A DNA stretch of 64,000 nt from Pagrus major. Taxonomy: Eukaryota; Chordata; Actinopteri; Spariformes; Sparidae. The DNA is taken from NCBI RefSeq assembly GCF_040436345.1, contig NC_133220.1:4702436-4766435 (forward strand). The letters run 5' to 3'. Below are positions 61,040 to 64,000 of this stretch, one piece after another. The notes under the pieces are model-generated. The model worked only from the letters and a program-made list of their open reading frames with translations, had not been told where the DNA came from and did no database searches. A program made the position numbers and the translations under genes. Each line of letters starts with the position of its first letter. Within the stretch, counting starts at the first letter, position 1.

Positions 61040-61500
61040 GACTGCAGCTTCATTTCACCGAAAGTGTAAGTCCACGCGAAGCCAAGATGCCATTTGCTTC
61101 ACCACCAGATACAAATGTTCTTTTACCCCAAGTGAATGGTAGGCGGACGTTGATTTAGCTTTTGTGACAGCCATCTTGGTTTTTTGGAGCCAGAAGTGAT
61201 GAAATATGGACGAGAGGGTGGAGCTGGGGAGGATATTGACTGGACCTGACTGAGAACCCGAGTACACCCCATGGGACCATAATTTACAAAAACGAACATC
61301 AAGCTGTGTTGAAGAAAACTTGAAACTAGTGTTTGGGAAACTGTTTACTAAGGTGACAAATCACTGAAGAAGTAGGGTCATTTTCTCATAAGCTTACACA
61401 CAATTGTACTTCTTTCTGAAACCAGTGGAGTCGCCCCCTGCTGGCAACATGCAGGTTTCAGGCACTTTTGCGTTGGCCTCACTTCTCAGACCTACAGCCT
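61040..61500 (+). repeat. Dispersed element, longer copy (partner at 32610-32825)
   Basis: Contains CGCGAAGCCAAGATGCCATTT, TTTTTGGAGCCAGAAGTGATG, CCATGGGACCATAATTTACAAAA and AGTGGAGTCGCCCCCTGCTGGCAAC. The last two blocks are shared with 32610-32825. The 5' half is absent from the partner. Confidence 0.7.
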
Positions 61501-64000
61501 GCACTTTACTTCACTCTGCTCAGAAATATTGTTATTTTTTTAAATATGTAGGTTGGACCTGGGACATTGCATCCTTCTTAGCTGCTACGTACGGGACATA
61601 GCAACCCAGTCACCAGAATAAATGTTGACAATGTATGTTTCTGCAAACCACAGTTATGTTGAAGCCCCACAGTTTTTATGCCTAAATCCAACCAGAGCAG
61701 AAGTACAGCACTGTTAAAAGTTAAGGAAATTGGAAATACCCTCGAGTACAAATCAGTATTTTTTCTTTTTTGTACGTTTGGTCTGAGAGTTTGTGTGGTC
61801 GGAGGCTCAGATCAACCTGCGAGGCAGCAGAGTTACAACCTCCTTCACTCAGATCAAAGACGCTGCTGCTAATGAAAGGGCGACGAGGGAGCGAGCGAGA
61901 GAGACACGAGCGCTTATCAGAGAGAGCTGACAGGCAGAGAGAGGTGGACTGCAGCTCGTAAAGGAAAGAGGAAGGGAGGAGGACCCTTAAAAAGAGAGAG
62001 TACACGGTGGCAGAGTACCTGACCACTGTGACTGATGTAAAACTTAGGAAAACACTCAAAATGTGCAGAGAGTCGACGCAGTGTGGCCGTGACAGAAGGA
62101 GCAGACGACCCAGGGCGGCACACTATTTTCACTTCGTCATTAAGGAGAGGTTGAGACAGAATTTTCTTTATTGTACTGTGAAAAATATAAAGATCTGAGA
62201 GAGGTTTTCTCTGAAAAAATTAATAATATATATCCTGGGTTTATCTCCTCATCTCCCCAACCATCCCAAACTGCTTCATCTGTGCGAGCAGAAGAGTCAG
62301 TGTGCAGAATATTAACAGTAAAATAAGTGACTGAGTGATTAAAAGTGCGTGTGTTGTTTTTTTTGTCTCTCGTGTAATCATTTGATAATATGCAGCTTAG
62401 CTGTGGTAATAATGTGTCTTCAAAAAGGAAGATTTTGGTAGAAGATAAAGGATTAAAGTGCAAGTTATAAAGAGAGATGAGAAATTTTGCCCCAAATCTA
62501 TCTAACAGTAGAAAAAGGTCTGTAAATTTTGAAAGCGTTCTGTGATTAAAGGTATAAACCACTGAAAATCTACCGCTGTACTCAGGGTGGGATGCACATC
62601 TCATTTTTTAAGATGTCAGAAAGTTGGTTGAATGTAATATAATTTAATGATTCACAGCAGGTCATATGGATAGTTTCATAGCAAAAGAGAAACTCATCAA
62701 ACCCTTGATAGAAACTCTCCAATGCTCACGTCACAAAGAAGAAAGGTGAATGCAGGAGCTGTAGCCAAATACAAACAAGAACAAACCAAATACAACAGAA
62801 TCAAGTGCATATGTCACAGACTCAGCTGGGACAGCGAGAATCACGTCACATCGGGTGCTCACATGCAGCTAGGACACCGTGTCAAGAGCCATATTCAAAT
62901 TATGACCAAAAACTTCCGAGATATCTATGTATCAGTGTCCAAAGCAAACTAATGGAACAGAAAATAACACAAGTTATCATGCGTCTTCTCTTTAGTGTCC
63001 AAAAACAACAAGAAAATAGGCTCTACTGAAGAGCATCGAGGTCGAGATAAAAAAAAAAATTCTGCAGAGAAAGAACTGACAGCTGCTGATTCTGAGGACA
63101 GAGAGGATGGACGTGCGCCTGAAACATGACACATAATTACTTACACTTAGGATAAAACACCAAAGTTGGCGGTAAAAACAACTTAAGCTTGAAAACAAAT
63201 TAAATCCCTCCTGTCCTGCAGCCTTCGCTCTGTCTATAGTCCTCTGTGTCAGCCATGTTGTATGTCTGGTCACCCTGATACATTAAGAGCTGATCATCTG
63301 AGCTGACATTTGACAATCTTAAGAGATTAAGGAGCTGTGGTGTTGTGCCCGGCGAGGCGGTTACAGGTTTGTGTCTGCAGGCTGGAGGTCTGAGCAGAGT
63401 GTCGGGCTGCAGCTGGCATTTCATTTCAGTCAGACACCAAAAGGTTGTCGGACTTGGAGTTCAACAGTGTTGCTCCAGGCTGCAGAGAGCCGCACTTATC
63501 ACACAGAGGCTTATTAAAGCACACACACACACACACACACACGGATAGACAAGAATGAACAAATTCAGGGGCATTCAGGGACAAAGGCAGAAGTACACAC
63601 ACACAAGATCAAAATACACACTTGGACAGCTGTGTGCACCGCTGGCACATGCGCATCAGCGTTAGGGACACACACCTGCACACACTGGAGGGCAAGATAA
63701 AGTGTTATCTGTCAGTGCCTTGCTCAGGGGCAGGACTGAACTTTAACATTTATTCATTCTGAGTCATTTTCACTTCTGCTGCTCGTCTGCACTTTAAGTC
63801 TCGGCGTGTCACACAAAGGCAGATGGTTTCATAACGGCGAATGTGTTTGTTGTTAGGTATGTGAATCCTCCTCCTGTCCTCCATCTCTGTGTGGTCTATA
63901 GTCAGGAGGGCACCTTGCGGGTTAATCCATTTTCAAATCTGGCCGCTAGATCAGCCTTGTTCTTGACGATCGGCTGTCTCGCATCTGCATAGAATATAAT
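61501..64000. other. Intergenic, no gene supported
   Basis: 61590-61680 (CCAGAATAAATGTTGACAATG...TTTCTGCAAACCAC) looks like another dispersed repeat fragment. A (CA)n array lies at 63516-63541. A 154-codon minus-strand ORF at 62140-62604 lies in AT-rich sequence and resembles no family, so it is not called. Confidence 0.45.

Noticed and set aside
62140-62604. 154-codon minus-strand ORF
   Set aside because: AT-rich, Ser/Leu/Phe-biased and without family motifs; likely an absence of stops by chance or inside an old repeat.

Overview
The window is vertebrate nuclear DNA, almost certainly from a teleost fish (probably a percomorph). Coding exons are sparse and have canonical GT-AG introns. Dinucleotide (CA)n/(TG)n arrays are very abundant, and several dispersed repeats resemble families common in fish genomes. 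The coding content is one housekeeping gene flanked by members of a fish-expanded TRIM family. No bacterial-type features were seen (operons, CRISPR, phage).

Layout. Positions 1-999 hold the 3' part of a plus-strand TRIM35-like gene (coiled coil plus PRY/SPRY). A plus-strand unit at about 1.8-3.4 kb follows, with a TATA-like promoter, probable non-coding 5' exons and a RING-only, truncated TRIM paralogue. The tail of that ORF runs into a second copy of the first gene's 3' flank, so it looks like the product of an internal deletion or unequal exchange. Positions 4861-9307 (minus) hold a complete seven-exon cytochrome c1 gene (CYC1, 307 residues; every splice junction could be placed). Positions 18915-20312 and 22497-23882 (minus) are two intact TRIM35-like genes, each with its coding region in one exon and the order RING, B-box, coiled coil, PRY/SPRY. 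The rest, including nearly all of 24-64 kb, has no coding exon I can support. It holds microsatellites, minisatellites, local tandem duplications and degraded dispersed repeats, with a few homeodomain-motif-rich patches that could be conserved non-coding elements.

Functionally, CYC1 is the haem c subunit of respiratory complex III. The TRIM proteins are probable ubiquitin E3 ligases whose SPRY domains vary in the ligand-facing loops, as expected of a rapidly evolving, possibly immune family. The two functions are not obviously linked; the TRIM genes look like tandem expansions on either side of a stable housekeeping gene.

Most notable observations: the RING-only TRIM with a tail derived from a duplicated 3' flank; a perfect 27-bp inverted repeat beside a 30-bp direct repeat at its promoter; CA repeats a few bases inside two CYC1 5' splice sites; strong mosaicism between TRIM copies; an 81-bp uninterrupted alternating purine-pyrimidine tract with a CG core; and a composite minisatellite in which CA arrays alternate with a block containing CAATTAGCA. 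All calls are by eye. Repeat-family names come from memory of teleost repeats and need a library search.
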